Assembly (NCBI GenBank): GCA_015680685.1
Contig: MNCI01007868.1
Coordinates: 297,083 to 361,082 of the forward strand
Direction of reading: 5' to 3'
DNA: 64,000 nt
Source of the DNA: Gnetum montanum
Taxonomy: Eukaryota; Streptophyta; Gnetopsida; Gnetales; Gnetaceae
Numbering within the stretch: the stretch's first letter is position 1; each line of letters begins with the position of its first letter. The translations under genes were made by a program, and so were the position numbers. Below the pieces are notes generated by a model. It saw only the letters and a list, made by a program, of their open reading frames with translations. It was not told where the DNA came from and searched no databases. Positions 1 to 11,721 of this stretch are shown here, one piece after another.

Positions 1-141
1 GGCACACTCGAATAAAGACACCGTACAATCACATTCACCACACTACGGGTAGACACGGGAAAATTCTAACTCTGGAGGGATCAAACTGCCAGAGCTTCGC
101 TACACTAAAACTGGGATGTGAAATGAGGGAGAGTTGCCTCT

Positions 142-149
142 TATTTATA
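142..149 (-). promoter_or_regulatory. TATA box of the LTR fragment
   Basis: The minus strand reads CTATAAATAAG, a strong plant TATA box, 20-110 bases downstream of the palindrome cluster. It would drive transcription toward position 1. Confidence 0.5.
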
Positions 150-165
150 GAAATGACGGCTGACT

Positions 166-259
166 GCGATATTGCGTACGCGATATCGTAGGGAAGGACG
201 CGATATCGCAGGGGATGCGATATCGCGTCGGACGCGATATCACATACGCGATATCGCGG
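166..259. repeat. Cluster of six GCGATATCGC palindromes
   Basis: Six copies or near copies of the 10-bp palindrome GCGATATCGC lie within 94 bases, at about 166, 179, 199, 217, 233 and 247. Variants include GCGATATTGCG and CGCGATATCAC. They sit directly upstream of the TATA box, so a role as a transcription-factor array in the U3 is plausible. Confidence 0.85.
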
Positions 260-305
260 CCGATGCAAACCGCGTCTCATCACTTTACCTATATGTTTCT
301 TGTCA

Positions 306-600
306 AATCATATTTTGACAATTTGTCGATGATTAAGATTATGAAAATCAAGACATAATGGTAATTCTCTTATTTGTTTTGTATCAAGCACTAAATTTGA
401 TGTCCAACTTGAATGTTTTATAAGATGAATAATTTTAGATTCTAAAAGTTCATCAAGTTCTTCTTTCATCCAAGTTTCTATCTTAGGTCTAACAGGTCTA
501 AGTTTTTGTAAGTCATTGAATACATATTCTCTAGGAATATGTTCAATGAATATGTTGTCAAAATTTGGCACACCTTAAAATGTTTTAATGGTTGGGATCT
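306..600 (-). pseudogene. T6 reverse transcriptase, N-terminal fragment
   Basis: The minus strand encodes the region just before and at the start of a Ty3/gypsy RT: a RPVRPKIETWMKEELDEL helix, then IIHLIKHSSWTSNLV, then LPLCLDFHNLN, matching the family pattern (polar helix, GxIxPSxSxWxSPVV, RxCxDxRxLN). The reading is open from about 571 to 308. It stops where the LTR fragment begins, so the catalytic YxDD region is missing. The stretch 600-945 upstream on this strand is the decayed protease-RT linker and holds no other gene I can see. Confidence 0.75.
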
Positions 601-944
601 CATTTATATCTTTGTCCTTCCATAAACATGTCAAGTCACTCAAAAGGAATGTTTTTTCATTAAGTTGATGACAAGGCAAGATATCTTCATAGATTTCTTC
701 ACATTGAAGCAAGAGGATTTATTTCTGAAGTTTCACTCTCATGGTCATTTATAACATGTTTGCCAAGCCCAACTTCAATAACTCCAATATGAAGAATAGT
801 ATTTTGATTTTCCAAAGATTGATTTTGTTGATCAAAAGTTGTTACTACTTATTTATAGAAAGGCTCTCTTGTTATGACCTTATATTCAGATTTTCCTTTG
901 ATAGGAATTAATAATTCTAAGAAATCTGACCTAAAGAAGCCCTC

Positions 945-1215
945 AAAACTTGGCTCCAAAAGTCCTAGATAAAAGCACACCATAAGTGGATGACATATCA
1001 ACTACTAAAATATCTATATAACATGTAAAAGTAGGGTATTGTTTAAGTTGTACTTTTACTCCCTTTAATGACCCTACCATAGGTACATTAAATTTATCAA
1101 GTTGTACCACACTTCTTGCTTGTGGTAGAATTCATGATCCTAATGTTTTACATACCTTAAGTGGCATGACACTAATGGTTTCTCTAGAATCCATTAAACA
1201 ATTATGAACATTCTT
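945..1215 (-). pseudogene. T6 retropepsin-like protease
   Basis: The minus strand encodes CLMDSRETISVMPLKVCKTLG, close to the plant Ty3 protease pattern with a D-S-G active site followed by ISVMP. The glycine of D-S-G is replaced here (DSR). About 60 residues later comes YIDILVVDMSSTYGVLLSRT, the second half of the protease with the ILG-like flap region changed to VLLSRT. Frames are broken in several places. It lies between gag and RT in the normal order. Confidence 0.65.
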
Positions 1216-1499
1216 TTTCAAAATAATCAAAGTTGTCAAGAAAGGATATTGCTCCTTCTTGTTTGACATGGAATTTCTTGTGTTTTGTATTAATAACACA
1301 TTGGGACTTTTTGTAAAATGAACTTGCCTTTTGGTTGTTGGAGATTTTTTTATTAGTTCTAAGTGTGTGAACTATCTTTTGAATCGCATCTTTCATTTCA
1401 TTAAAATGTAGAAGATCATACATTGAAATGTTGACTTTAACATTTTCTAAATCCTCAACTAGATCATAAGTCCTATGTTTATCTCTAGCTTTTTGTTGA

Positions 1500-2500
1500 G
1501 GTGGTGTTCTTCTAAGTATAGAAGGGGGGTTTGGTCATTGTGGGCTGGTTTCTTGGGATGGTTCGGTTTGATTATTTGTGTTATTTTGACTAGGAGTTCT
1601 TCATTTTGAGGAGTATATGGATCATTCCTAGTTTGTTGTTATGTGTTGTTCATAATGTCACAAAGCCTATGGTAGTGAGTGTTATGTGGGTTGGGATCAC
1701 TTACCATAACTTTTTCCAATGAGGGAACTTCTTCATTTTCCATTTCATGAGGTATGTTAAGGACCATAATTGGGATCTTTCCATTTTGTTGACTTTGGGC
1801 ATTTTCACCATAGAATGCTAAAAAATGAGAACAAGTTTTCTCAGAATGTTGCCTAGTGTTATGGAGATGACAATAATCATCATTGATTGATGTACTTGGC
1901 TTTTCAAATTGTATAGGAAACTTGTTGTTGTTCTACCTTAATTCAACTACTTCATGTGAAAGTTTTTGAAGTGAAGTTAATATCTGGGTCATCAAATTTT
2001 GAGTTTGAGTTGGAGGTTCAATAGGATTAGATATCCCATTTGGGTTTATGATGGATTTGATTAAGGCTTTCCATTGGTCATCATTCAAACTAGTATTAGA
2101 CAATAGAAATGAAGAAGACACTACATAGTATTGGTCATCAGGAAAGTTGGTAAAGGTGGAGGACTAGATTGCATAGGGTTGCTAACACTCATCATTCCAA
2201 ATTGGCTTTGAATGCTATTTATGAGGGTAAGGTAAGGACTAAGGTAAGGATTGTCAAAATCAGAATTAGGAAAAGAAGGTTTAGGATTCCGATAATGAAA
2301 ATGACAACTTTCAGAAAATAGGAAATATCAATTTTTTTTAAAAAAAAGGAAAAAAATAAAGGGTTCAGAGACAAGGGTTTTCAATAGAGAGCACAAAAAC
2401 AAATTTACGGAAATAACAATTTTGAAACAGGAATAAAATAGGATCAAGAATAGGAAAAACAACAAGAAAAACTAATATTTCAAAAAATGGAAAACAAAGG
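1500..2500 (-). pseudogene. T6 gag with zinc-knuckle-like segment
   Basis: Decayed coding sequence on the minus strand. An open segment at 2,121-1,933 is followed in the same direction by YCHLHNTRQHSEKTC at about 1,875-1,830, a Cys-His-His-Cys arrangement like the zinc-knuckle variant of plant Ty3 gag proteins. Several in-frame stops are present. The start is not clear. Downstream the protease follows. T6 differs from T1, T2 and T5 at the protease level, so it is probably another Ty3 lineage. Confidence 0.5.
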
Positions 2501-2511
2501 CTAAAAAATGA

Positions 2512-2528
2512 CCTTCCTTCTAGCACTA
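2512..2528 (-). other. T6 primer binding site candidate
   Basis: The minus strand reads TAGTGCTAGAAGGAAGG. This is nearly the sequence found just inside the 5' LTR of T1 (TGGTGCTAGAAGGAGG at 13,341). An LTR-type CA end sits six bases upstream, at about 2,535. I cannot name the tRNA with confidence. Confidence 0.5.
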
Positions 2529-3022
2529 AGAAGGTGTTGTGTAAATTTTGGGTATATCAACGCCCATGAAAACTCATTTAAGGAGACTATCACCTAGGGT
2601 GCCTCTCGTATGGGTACAGAAACTTGGGAATAGTCTCAATTGGAAAGGGCTATGTGACGTTTCAAAAAAGTAAATTAAACTAGAAAATTTAAGAAATTTA
2701 AATCGAAGGATATCTTAAATTTTAAGACTTGGTAGGAAATAGTAAAATGACTACTAAATTTAAAATTCTCCCTGGTCTCCTGCTATTGCCACTTGTTATT
2801 GCTGGTTGTTGCTCGATGTTTGGTCATACAGTAGTAGCATCATGTATGTGAAGGAGGAGGATAAGGACAATGAGGAGCACCCCAAAAAATAGTACAAGCA
2901 CTCCCAAAATACAAACATGATCTCGGCCCCCTAGCAAGATTAGGCCCTCTACAACATTTGTTGTTGCTGGTTGCTAACGGCTACCACTCGCTAACTATTG
3001 GCCACCCACTACTCGATCCATG

Positions 3023-3025
<3 letters not shown>

Positions 3026-3074
<49 letters not shown>
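3026..3074. repeat. (GA)n microsatellite
   Basis: Uninterrupted GA dinucleotide run of about 24 units. Confidence 0.95.
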
Positions 3075-3076
<2 letters not shown>

Positions 3077-3149
3077 CTAATCCCATATTCCCATCAATTA
3101 GTGGGAATGAGGCCACTTCCTACTACTAATATGTCTCTGACATGTAGCC

Positions 3150-3345
3150 ATAGTTGTTGCCATTCGCACCTATCGTGTGCCCATCTAACACATACAACAT
3201 GCCATTTAGAGTTGTTGCCATTTGCACCCGTCTACCATGTGTAGCACACTGTTTAGAGCTACAACCATTCACACCCATCTACCATGCGTAGTGCATTATT
3301 TAGACCTTCTGCCATTCACACCCGTCCACCACATGCAGAAGGTCT
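3150..3345. repeat. Degenerate tandem repeat, about 46-60 bp unit
   Basis: Four diverged copies of a unit containing GCCATTCGCACC, then CTACCATGCGTAGCAC, then TTTAGAG. It lies between two GA runs in the presumed T6 LTR and contains no coding signal. Confidence 0.65.
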
Positions 3346-3375
3346 ATCCTACTGTCAATCACAATTGAAATTTTT

Positions 3376-3397
3376 AGAGAGAGAGAGAGAGAGAGAG
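3376..3397. repeat. (GA)n microsatellite
   Basis: Eleven GA units. Confidence 0.9.
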
Positions 3398-3555
3398 TCC
3401 TTTGCTATCCTTCGCTAGTTGGTGAATGCCATGTGCTTACTACTATCACCAGCAATTCCTACTAATGACTTCTACTAATGCTACCTAAGATACCATGAGA
3501 GAAGGAGGCCTAGATATCTCTATGTTGCTTGCTCTCGTCTTGCACTACTTGCCAC

Positions 3556-3556
<1 letters not shown>

Positions 3557-3593
<37 letters not shown>
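3557..3593. repeat. (GA)n microsatellite
   Basis: About eighteen GA units. Confidence 0.95.
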
Positions 3594-3596
<3 letters not shown>

Positions 3597-3869
3597 CCCG
3601 ATCTACCTCCTCTATTCTCCACTTTGCAACTGGAACAGTCTCCCAAAAAATCCTTCTTTTATTGGGCTATTTTGGTTCTTTATGGTTTGGCCTTTGTTGA
3701 GAGTTTTTGGCCCCCTTGGACACAGAAAATTGAAACTAATTTTATAACATCCATAAACACAACATAGTAAGAAATGAAGACACCACTCCAGGATGTGTTA
3801 GGGGGCACTAAATGTGCACATCTAAGGAATAGAGTCTGCATTAATGATGGTTCGTTCAAATTGTAGCAA

Positions 3870-5030
3870 CATGAGCTGCTATTCTTTCTCCCCCAGCCTA
3901 TTTTTTTTAAGCTTCCCACACCAATTTTAAAATGGAGGAAAGATGATCAATAAATTTTAAAATTTGAAGGTGATTTGAATGCATTATTTTAATTTTTTTT
4001 AAAAAAACCATGGTTATAATTAAGTACATATGACCAGTCGAGAAAATCACTACAACCTTTTCACCATTATTATAAGCCATGCCATGTGACTGGGCCCTCA
4101 GGTAATGCCTTGGTATTATGATGATATATTTGAACATGTCTAGAAGAGGTAATTGATGACCACTCAGTTTACATTAATTTATGTATTAAGCCAATCCTAA
4201 ATTTTGACATTAGTAGAATTGTAGACATTGATGATTTACAACATCGTTGCTTTATTTGACATGATATATTTCCATTCACTCCTAAAAAGTATGTGGTTTC
4301 AAATCTCGTGCATTGTACACCATGAAGGTGTAAACACATCAATGTAACTTGTACCCAACATGTGTCAACCATTCTAAAACTAGTACCACTAATGTTCAAC
4401 TTTGTTCTTTGTCTCTCCCCTGCCAAATGGTAAGCATAATTTCATGTCATGATTTACCCTTTCTTTTTTTCTTTTCTTAATTTCTATATTTGAAACTATG
4501 ACATTGTTTGGATTTAGCGAAAGATTTGCAAACTTTGATATCAGCGGAATATGGTAGCATTTGATGTTTAATTTATTATTTTGAAATTACCTTATTATAA
4601 GTTACTTTTGGAATGTGATTTACTGAAGTTTTTTGTAAATTCATTAGTTATACTAAAATTGAGCAAATCAAAAAATTTTAAAGAGAAGACGCAAAGAACA
4701 AGGATAGCTTTCAGGAAATACAATAGCTTAAAAACATGGAATCTTTCATTGGAAGCAATGCAACATAAACCTAAACATATACTATGGGTAGAAAAATATG
4801 GTTAGATGTGGAAGACAAATATTTTACTTGGAAGATATTATAGGTAAATGACGTAATCAGCTTAACCAGAAATTGCATGCAAGTGCAAGGAACAGAAAAG
4901 CCATAGAAATTTTAAAAAGAGATGCAAAAGATAGAGGATTGAAAAGATCTTAAAGCATAAACAAATTTAAATTTCAAAGCAAACTATACTAATCTAAACA
5001 TAATTAAAAAATAATATAATCAAGAGAGAG
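3870..5030. other. No recognisable gene
   Basis: AT-rich sequence with only short open frames, none resembling a known protein. If T5 were complete, its antisense gene should begin near 5,000 and run left on the plus strand, but I find none of its conserved blocks here. T5 therefore seems to be truncated close to 5,030. Confidence 0.5.
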
Positions 5031-5034
5031 CTAA

Positions 5035-5170
5035 ACATGGGCACTAGAAGGCCTTGGCCTCACAAGTTTTAGGCCCTAGAAGGCCATGGCTTCATAAGTT
5101 CTAGGCCTTGATAGAACACCAGTTTTTGGCCTTGGCATGCCATGATGTTTCCAGTTTTAGGCTTTGATGG
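5035..5170 (-). repeat. Cluster A of T5: GGCCTAAAACTGG-type units
   Basis: On the minus strand, about five degenerate units alternate a GGCC core with AAAACT, for example AAAGCCTAAAACTGG and AGGGCCTAAAACTTG. The same kind of cluster follows the gag-protease ORF of T1 (18,056) and T2 (39,190). Its position after the T5 protease matches exactly. Confidence 0.65.
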
Positions 5171-5519
5171 GCCATTTCCATACTTGTCTAGTAAGTATGG
5201 GATAATCTTGAAAGAAAATACAAAAATAACATAAACATAGAGACATGATATAAGATTGCGAAGGTAAACAAATGACCATTGGCAAAAGAAGGGATATGAT
5301 GTCTACAATGTATTTGTTTCCTGATCTCTAATAGATCAAGGAACTTCTTTTTTACAATGCTATGCTTATCATTCTTCTTGTTTGATATGGAAATTGTTAG
5401 GTATTCTTGTTGGTCATTTAATGTTGTACAATTGAAGATTTTAGTCTTATTATTGTTGTCGTTGTTATTGGCCCCAGCTTGAGTGTCAAGAGTTTCTTCT
5501 TTAAACTCCACCTCTAAAC

Positions 5520-5912
5520 CTCAGTCAATGTTGACATTGTTGATAGATGGTGAACATGTGTTGTCCTTGCGAATTATGATTTCACCATTCTCATATGATA
5601 AGTAAATCTCCTAATGTATAGGAGATGAGACTGCTCAAAGCTTGGCTAACCATGGCTTTCCTAGGATCAAGTTAAAACCCAGTGTCTCTTTGACTACTAG
5701 GAAGTTGGCAACTATGGAAAACTATTCCTTGGCTATGAAATTGAGGAAGATAGAACCTCAAACTACTACTCATAATCCATTGAATGAATTAAGTGCAAAG
5801 GTAGAGGTTTATTCAATTTTTTTTGTTAAGCCTAGTTTCTTAACAATGGTAAATAGTACCACATTAGTTTTTGCCCCATCATCTACATGAACACGATGAA
5901 CCTTATACTTGT
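5520..5912 (-). pseudogene. T5 protease
   Basis: The minus strand encodes HVDDGAKTNVVLF, then a conserved SFNG segment, then LGFNLILGKPWLAKL and SSPIHEIYLSYENGEII (stops removed). This matches the T1 protease block by block. The active site reads D-D-G, as in T1 and T2, rather than D-S/T-G, so this is a family trait and not a private mutation. Several stops interrupt the frame. The upstream neighbour is T5 gag and the downstream one is repeat cluster A. Confidence 0.75.
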
Positions 5913-8060
5913 AAATATGTATGGTAATGAGGAGAGGAGCAGAGAACACTTCTCCAATTCATGGGTCAATATTTACTTCACTGTAATGAAATGTAAGCAT
6001 GGATTGATGTTTGTCTTCCATAAGCAATGTTTGCTTAATGATAGTGTGAATGGCCTTTTTGTTAGTAGGCATGTCTCCTTTCATAGGAATAGAGATCAAC
6101 ATTTGAGCTGACACATCTCTATGAGCAGGAGAGGTCATGACTAAGTCATATAGGTTTAACAACATGTTATATTGTTTAAGGAATCATTTGGCTTATTCCC
6201 TTGTTGTAAGGAAATTCTTTCTCTTAGTGTGTGATGTTTCAGCCTTGGTGGTCTTAATATCCTCCATTCTTCCTAGAACCTTTAGCCCAAATATCAATGT
6301 ATGTATCTTAGACCCCTTATTCATGGGTGTAGCTAATCTTGATGTAGGTTTCGGTGGATCAACTTGCTTCTAATCCTTTTGTTATTGGCTACCTTCAGTG
6401 GGCTTAGTCATTGGTTTGGCCATAGGTTATTTTCGTCATCTTTATGGTGGCTTCTTATTGCTTGGTAATGACAATGTTGAAGCATGGGACATAATTGATG
6501 GGCTGTGGTCATAGGTTATTGTTAGTTTTCTTATAGATGACAAAGAGACCCTAATAAAAAATCGTTTCCTAGTGTTAGATGGATTAGTAACATTTTGTTT
6601 GCATTATGATGCTGATGCCACTAAAGGGGAAATGCGTATAATGAAAGGCTCCTTAAGGGGCATCAGTGGTGTTACTTGTATAATAGAGGGCTCTCTAGAC
6701 TTTAGATTGTAAGGCTACGTATTATTTTAAGGAATATTGATGAAAAATAGTTTTCTAGGAGGGTTAGATTATTTAGTTGCTGTAAATGAGATGATGGTGT
6801 AAGAGTTATTATTTGTGTTTAGAGAGTTAGGCTCATTCAACACCAACTCTCCATGGTCAATCATCTTCTGGAGATCATATTTAAGGGCTATGCAAAAATT
6901 AGTGTCATGATTGGCTAGTCAGTGATAGTGGCAAAACTTGTCCAATTTGAAGTACATTGACAAATTTACATTATCTTTGGTTGCTACCATTGGATCTCTA
7001 GCTATCTCACAAAGATGATCATGCCTCTTACAAGATTCTTTAGATAGTTGCTTATGTTGAATATGACTATCTTTAAGCAACTATTCTAGAAGATCAGAGG
7101 GCTTCATAGGTAATTTAGTGTATTTAAACCTATCCTTGCACTTGAAGTTTGGTCTTGACTTGTTAGAAGTATGTGATGTAGAGGGTTGAGATGGCTCATA
7201 AGATGTGTTGCGTAGAGACAACTTTTTCCTTTCTACTTGTTTAGGATCTTTTGTTAGTGTGGTCACTATTATTTACACTTGTTTAGGCTTATTCTTATCC
7301 CTCCTAGAGTGCTAGCTCTTGTAGGTCACATAGGCTAGATCGTTGCTAGCCTCTATAGCCTCTTTTGTGTTCCTGATTTGTGAAAAGACTTGCGTTAGTG
7401 ATCGAGGTTCTACATAGTAAAGCTTTGACTTGATGAAGTTATTAATTGCTCCCTTAAAGATGGCCAAGAGGTGGATCTCAAAGATGAGTCTAGAAATCTC
7501 ATTAAGTATTATGTTCCATCTCTGAATGAACCTTTGGATAGGTTGAAGTGGCATTTGCCTCACTTTTATAAGTTGGTCAAATGTCATATTAGGCTTTAGG
7601 TTGTATTTGAATTTGTTAATAAATTGGGTTATCAAGTCTTCAAGGGATGATATAGAACCTCTAGGTAAGGTTCAATACTAGTCTAAAGCCTGTCCCTTTA
7701 AGAACATAGGAAAAATCCATACTATCATATGAGGCCATGCTTGCAACAGGAGGCACTTAGATCAAAAGGTGACTACTTCTAGTTCAAGCTTGAGGCAAAA
7801 AACCAAAATAATCTAAGCTAAGAATGACTACTTGAGTTTATAGCCTTTATTTCTTCTATCTATTTTTAGAGCCATTCTTCTACCATTGTCAAACTGCTAA
7901 AGAAGCATGTGAAGAAGTAATACATTGTAGTTGTTACCAATCCATTGCAAAGTAGTTGAAGAAGAAGCCATACCCATTACATTTGAGCTTTGATTACTCA
8001 TCTAGTATGAGCTCAGGTAAGCATTAAAAACTTAGCAGATAAGGAAGAAATCTATCATTT
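5913..8060 (-). pseudogene. T5 gag
   Basis: The gag core lies at 7,720-7,312 on the minus strand, with FINKFKYNLKPNMTFDQLI, IQRFIQRW and FKGAINNFIKSKLYYVEP, matching T1 gag residue for residue over long stretches. A zinc-knuckle-like FCHYH...NHDTNFC lies at about 6,960-6,900. Short repeats of the PFIIRVSP type follow, then a conserved NLYDLVMTS...MLISIP block at 6,165-6,040, also found in T1 and T2. Many stops and frameshifts are present. The N-terminus near 8,060 is approximate. Confidence 0.75.
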
Positions 8061-9360
8061 CAACTTTGATGCTAACACCTCTTTCCTACAAAAATTTCTC
8101 TCTACTTATTATGGCTCTTTCAACGAACAACCCTTGTTTACATTAATGGGGTTTAGCTTGCATTTGTTGTAGTGCAAGCTCTAGCTTTTCATATAAGCTT
8201 ACAATGCACCTTTTATTCTTGTAGACATGGCTTGCCCTTTTTTGATGTAGCTTGTATAAATTCAAAACCTGGTTCTAGTCTTTCTTTCACTTGGGCTAAC
8301 ATGGCAATGAGCTCTTTAAAAAGTTAGAAGCTTTTGTTCTTCATGACTTTTCTCTTAATAGGCTTTTTGATGTGGTAACAAAGTTGACATGGCAAAGCTA
8401 TTTAAAAGAGTTTTGTAGAACCAAAATATGTTCTAAATCCTAGTTCTAGAAGCTAATGTGGCAATTCTATTTATAATCAAGAATTGAATCTGAAGCTTTT
8501 CCATGTAAAAGAAACACTAACATGGTAGAGTTGAGTTAAAGCACTCTATTTTTCTCTTTTTCGTGTTGACATATCAGAGTTGTTTGAGTGATTCTATGTA
8601 GAACTAAACAGAGACTCTACAAGTTGGTTTTATATGCTAATATGGATTAAAGACTTTAAGCACACATGCTCTAAAACATTTTAAGCTCGTCCTTACTAAG
8701 TTTGCAAAAAAAAAGAAAGAAGAGCCAACATGGTAAAGCTAAATTAGCAAGCCCATCTAGAGTAGAAAATGGCTCTACAAGCGATTCTACTTAGTGTCTT
8801 TTTTGTTGATGTGACATGGTAGAGTAAATTCTCATCCCTTAGTAACGAGCTAATTCTACTTAGCACTTTGCTTCTTAAGCTAGCATGGTAGAGCTAATTT
8901 TGTTATTAAAAACAATTCAATGAATTGACTCTATGTGCTAAGCTGGATTGAAAATGCCCAAGTGCCCGTGATGCTAAGCTAGATTAAAAATCTTTTGCAC
9001 AAGTGCTTTAAAAAACTATTTAGCTTGGGCCCACACAATTGACATATTAAAACAATTTGAGCTATTTATATAAATAAAGCTAAAAAAACATGGCTTGGTT
9101 AAACACTATTTAAGTGTGCATACTAAGCTAAGAGAACTTAAATGAGTTAAGTAGAACCAAAAACTAGTTCTACATATTGGCTCTAAATGCTAATGTGGCA
9201 GTGTTGACATGGTAGATGAAGTATTTAAATGGGATTTTACAATGTTGATGAAATTTTAATGCTGATGTGGTGTGCATGTTTGATCATTCTACCCAAAATG
9301 AAATAATGGCTTAAGGTTGAAAAGCTAGGCCCACCATTTAAAAAACTTTTGGACATGAGT
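8060..9360 (-). mobile_element. T5 leader/LTR region with ACATGGTAGAGCTAA repeats
   Basis: No coding sequence. A degenerate 15-bp motif, plus-strand consensus ACATGGTAGAGCTAA, recurs at about 8,387, 8,520, 8,728, 8,814, 8,883 and 9,207, all in the same direction. By position upstream of T5 gag this is leader plus LTR. I cannot place the LTR ends or a PBS. Confidence 0.5.
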
Positions 9361-9378
9361 TTTTTTTTTTTTTTTTTT
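9360..9378. repeat. Poly(T) run
   Basis: Nineteen T bases, possibly the poly(A) tail of a retroposed sequence on the minus strand. No element body is recognisable next to it. Confidence 0.8.
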
Positions 9379-9379
9379 G

Positions 9380-10780
9380 CAACTAGATAGAGAAAGCTTT
9401 ATGACTAATGTGCTTTGCACCTTATCTAGAGATAAAATTTCCTTTTAAATGGAAATTTCAACTTCATATAGATACTAATGTGGGAAACAAAGCACTTTCT
9501 TCTCAAAGATCAAGAGATCAAATTTGTATAATAGAAAGCTCTACTAAGCAGCAAAAACACAACCAAGCTCAAAACACCCAGCAGACTAACCCACTATGTT
9601 TAAAAAACATTATTTTAGAAGGTATTGTCTTAAAATACTATGCTTACAGGCAGCATGAAAAATAGTATTAGAGGAAGAGTTGAATGCCTAATATAATGAG
9701 TTTTAAAGAAAATTAAATCATTTATCTCCTTGTTTTTCTCCGTCAACCCTGCCTATTTAAACCCATAAAAATTATAATTAAAATAAAATCTTTATCATTA
9801 CTATTATAATCGTTATCTTAAAATTAAATCTGAGGCTGCCGGGTTGCAATAAACGCAGAAGAAAGAAAATTGACTTTTTGTTTTATTTTTCTCCGGCATA
9901 TTATTAAAGCAAGGACGTGGTACGCCATGGAGCGTAAGATATCTGAGCACTCAAATCTTAATACTGTAACTCAGATAACGTCTGCATCCAAAAAGTACGT
10001 GCAATAACTAGGCACTGCCCTGGGTCTGGGCGTCACATTGAGGCGTCGCAGAAGCAAAAGTTAAATCATTTGCGCTGTTCCTAATCACTCAGCATTGCTT
10101 GAAAGGTTCATTAGCCGGAAGAAGATATATGCCTAGTGCTTTTAGGTATGATTTATCGATAGAAAAATCCTATGGGATCCGAATCTCGTCAGAACTTTTA
10201 GAGATCGAAAATTGAAAATCTGAAGAATACAAAACGGAATCGGATATAAATCAGTAAAATTAACAAAAGAAAAGTTACATTCACCATGCAGTCATCAATG
10301 CTATTTGTTGGATTTTTTCAATTTTTTTAATTGTAAAATTTCGTTGGCATAAAAATAAAAATAAAAATTTTTATTTTTAAACATTAGTAATAAATAATGT
10401 ATTAAATCTAAAAAATTAATACAAATTATTATTCTTCGTATAATTACATATCTAATTCAAACATATCCAATCTAATTTTGAATAAACTTCCTTATTAAAT
10501 CATACTTCCTTATTGAATTATATGATTACTCGCGAATTTCGTAAACTATGCTGCCACAGAGCTTGCATGAGTGGCCTTCCTTTCATCTGCTTGTTAGCGA
10601 CTAGTCTTCCAAATCAATGTTGGCATGATTTAACACTGAACTGTAACAGCATGTCTGTAAACTATTTATATTTTATATTTAGTTTTTAGAAAAGAAAAGT
10701 TTTTATATTTAATTTTTTAAAATCACCTAGTGTATGTATGTTTCACTTTCCAACACCTTAAAAAAGGTACTTAACATTCT
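9380..10780. other. No recognisable gene
   Basis: Only short open frames. The stretch 9,850-10,300 has a higher GC content than its surroundings and could be an old unrelated insertion, but it shows no coding pattern on either strand. Confidence 0.5.
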
Positions 10781-10787
10781 TAAATGA

Positions 10788-11150
10788 ATAATAAAATAAA
10801 GGGAAAAAGGGAAAATAAAGTACGGATGTATATGACTTTAACGTTCTCACATGAATAATAAAATAAAGAAAGAAAAAAGGGAAATAAAGTGCTGACATAT
10901 GTGAATGACTAATAAAGCAAAGAAAGAAAAGGGGAAACGGTGAAAGTAAAGTACTGGCCTACATGACTTAACGCTCTCGAATGAACAATAAAACAAAGGA
11001 AAAGAAAAAGGAAAATAAAGTACCGACATATGTGACTGTATAATAAAGCAAAGAAAAAGAAAGTAGAAAAGGTGAAAATAAAGTACTGACGCATGGGAGT
11101 GAATAATAAAGCAAAGAAAGAAAAGGGGAAAATAAAGTACTGGCGTTGCC
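10788..11150. repeat. Minisatellite, about 55-73 bp unit, six copies
   Basis: Six imperfect copies of a unit that reads AATAATAAAGCAAAGAAAG, then an A/G-rich spacer, then AAAATAAAGTACTGACATAT and GTGACT. Copies begin near 10,788, 10,854, 10,910, 10,984, 11,040 and 11,101. Some units carry an extra TTAACGCTCTC. Open frames on the minus strand here are repeat artefacts. Confidence 0.85.
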
Positions 11151-11721
11151 GGGTCTTGATTAATGGACTGCTATATCGAGCATGATTGCTATTTGCTCAC
11201 GTATGTCATGAATTATAGTACACTGCGACCGAGCGGATGAATTTTCTCCAATAATTCATTACATGTTCAATTTTTTATTCCAGTGGGAGGGAAAACACGG
11301 AATTGTATTATAAACTTGTCCGTATAAAAACATAAAGACGCCAGGGATTTAATCGTGAGGATTCAGTTTGAATCGTTTTTTTTCTGTTACGGTAAAATAT
11401 AAGTTAACTTTCCCATTATCTCAGCTCAACATAACCTATTCAAGAGGTTATTTAGAGATAGTATGTAATGTTAAAATAAAATAATATTGTGAATTTTATA
11501 CATGATAATGAAAGGAAAGAGGTTTTTTTTTTTAAAGAGATTTAATGAAAGTAAAATTCCTATTTTATTACTTCATAATTAATATAAAGATTATTGATAC
11601 ATGTTCAATTAGAATTTTATAACTCAATATTGTTTACTAAGATTGAACCCATGACTTGGAGCTTTCAAATCAAGGGTCTTCCCAGTAGGGTAACATCTTG
11701 AAAGAAAGTTACTTTTATATA
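11151..11721. other. No recognisable gene
   Basis: AT-rich sequence left of the foldback element, without coding or repeat signals that I can support. Confidence 0.5.

Larger units (their letters stand above)
1..282 (-). mobile_element. LTR end fragment, unassigned element, minus strand
   Basis: Read on the minus strand, the segment starts TGATGAG at 282, followed by a block of GCGATATCGC palindromes, then a TATA box at 142-149 and a transcribed-looking stretch running off the window. This is the order U3, TATA, R expected of an LTR. TGATGAG is also the start of the solo LTR at 52,901. The segment cuts off the RT reading frame of T6 at about 305, which suggests insertion there. The other end lies outside the window, so completeness and family cannot be judged. 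Confidence 0.5.
2536..3870 (-). mobile_element. Presumed 5' LTR region of T6, no gene seen
   Basis: By position this should be the 5' LTR of T6 on the minus strand, ending at about 2,535 in CA. The outer end is not recognisable. It holds three GA microsatellites and a short tandem repeat, listed separately. Open frames here are produced by the GA runs and are not genes. 2,300-2,510 is A-rich leader sequence. Confidence 0.3.

Noticed and set aside
3020-3767. Open frames with Arg-Glu runs
   Set aside because: Produced by GA microsatellites.
10847-11094. Phe/Leu-rich minus-strand frames
   Set aside because: Produced by the A/G-rich minisatellite.
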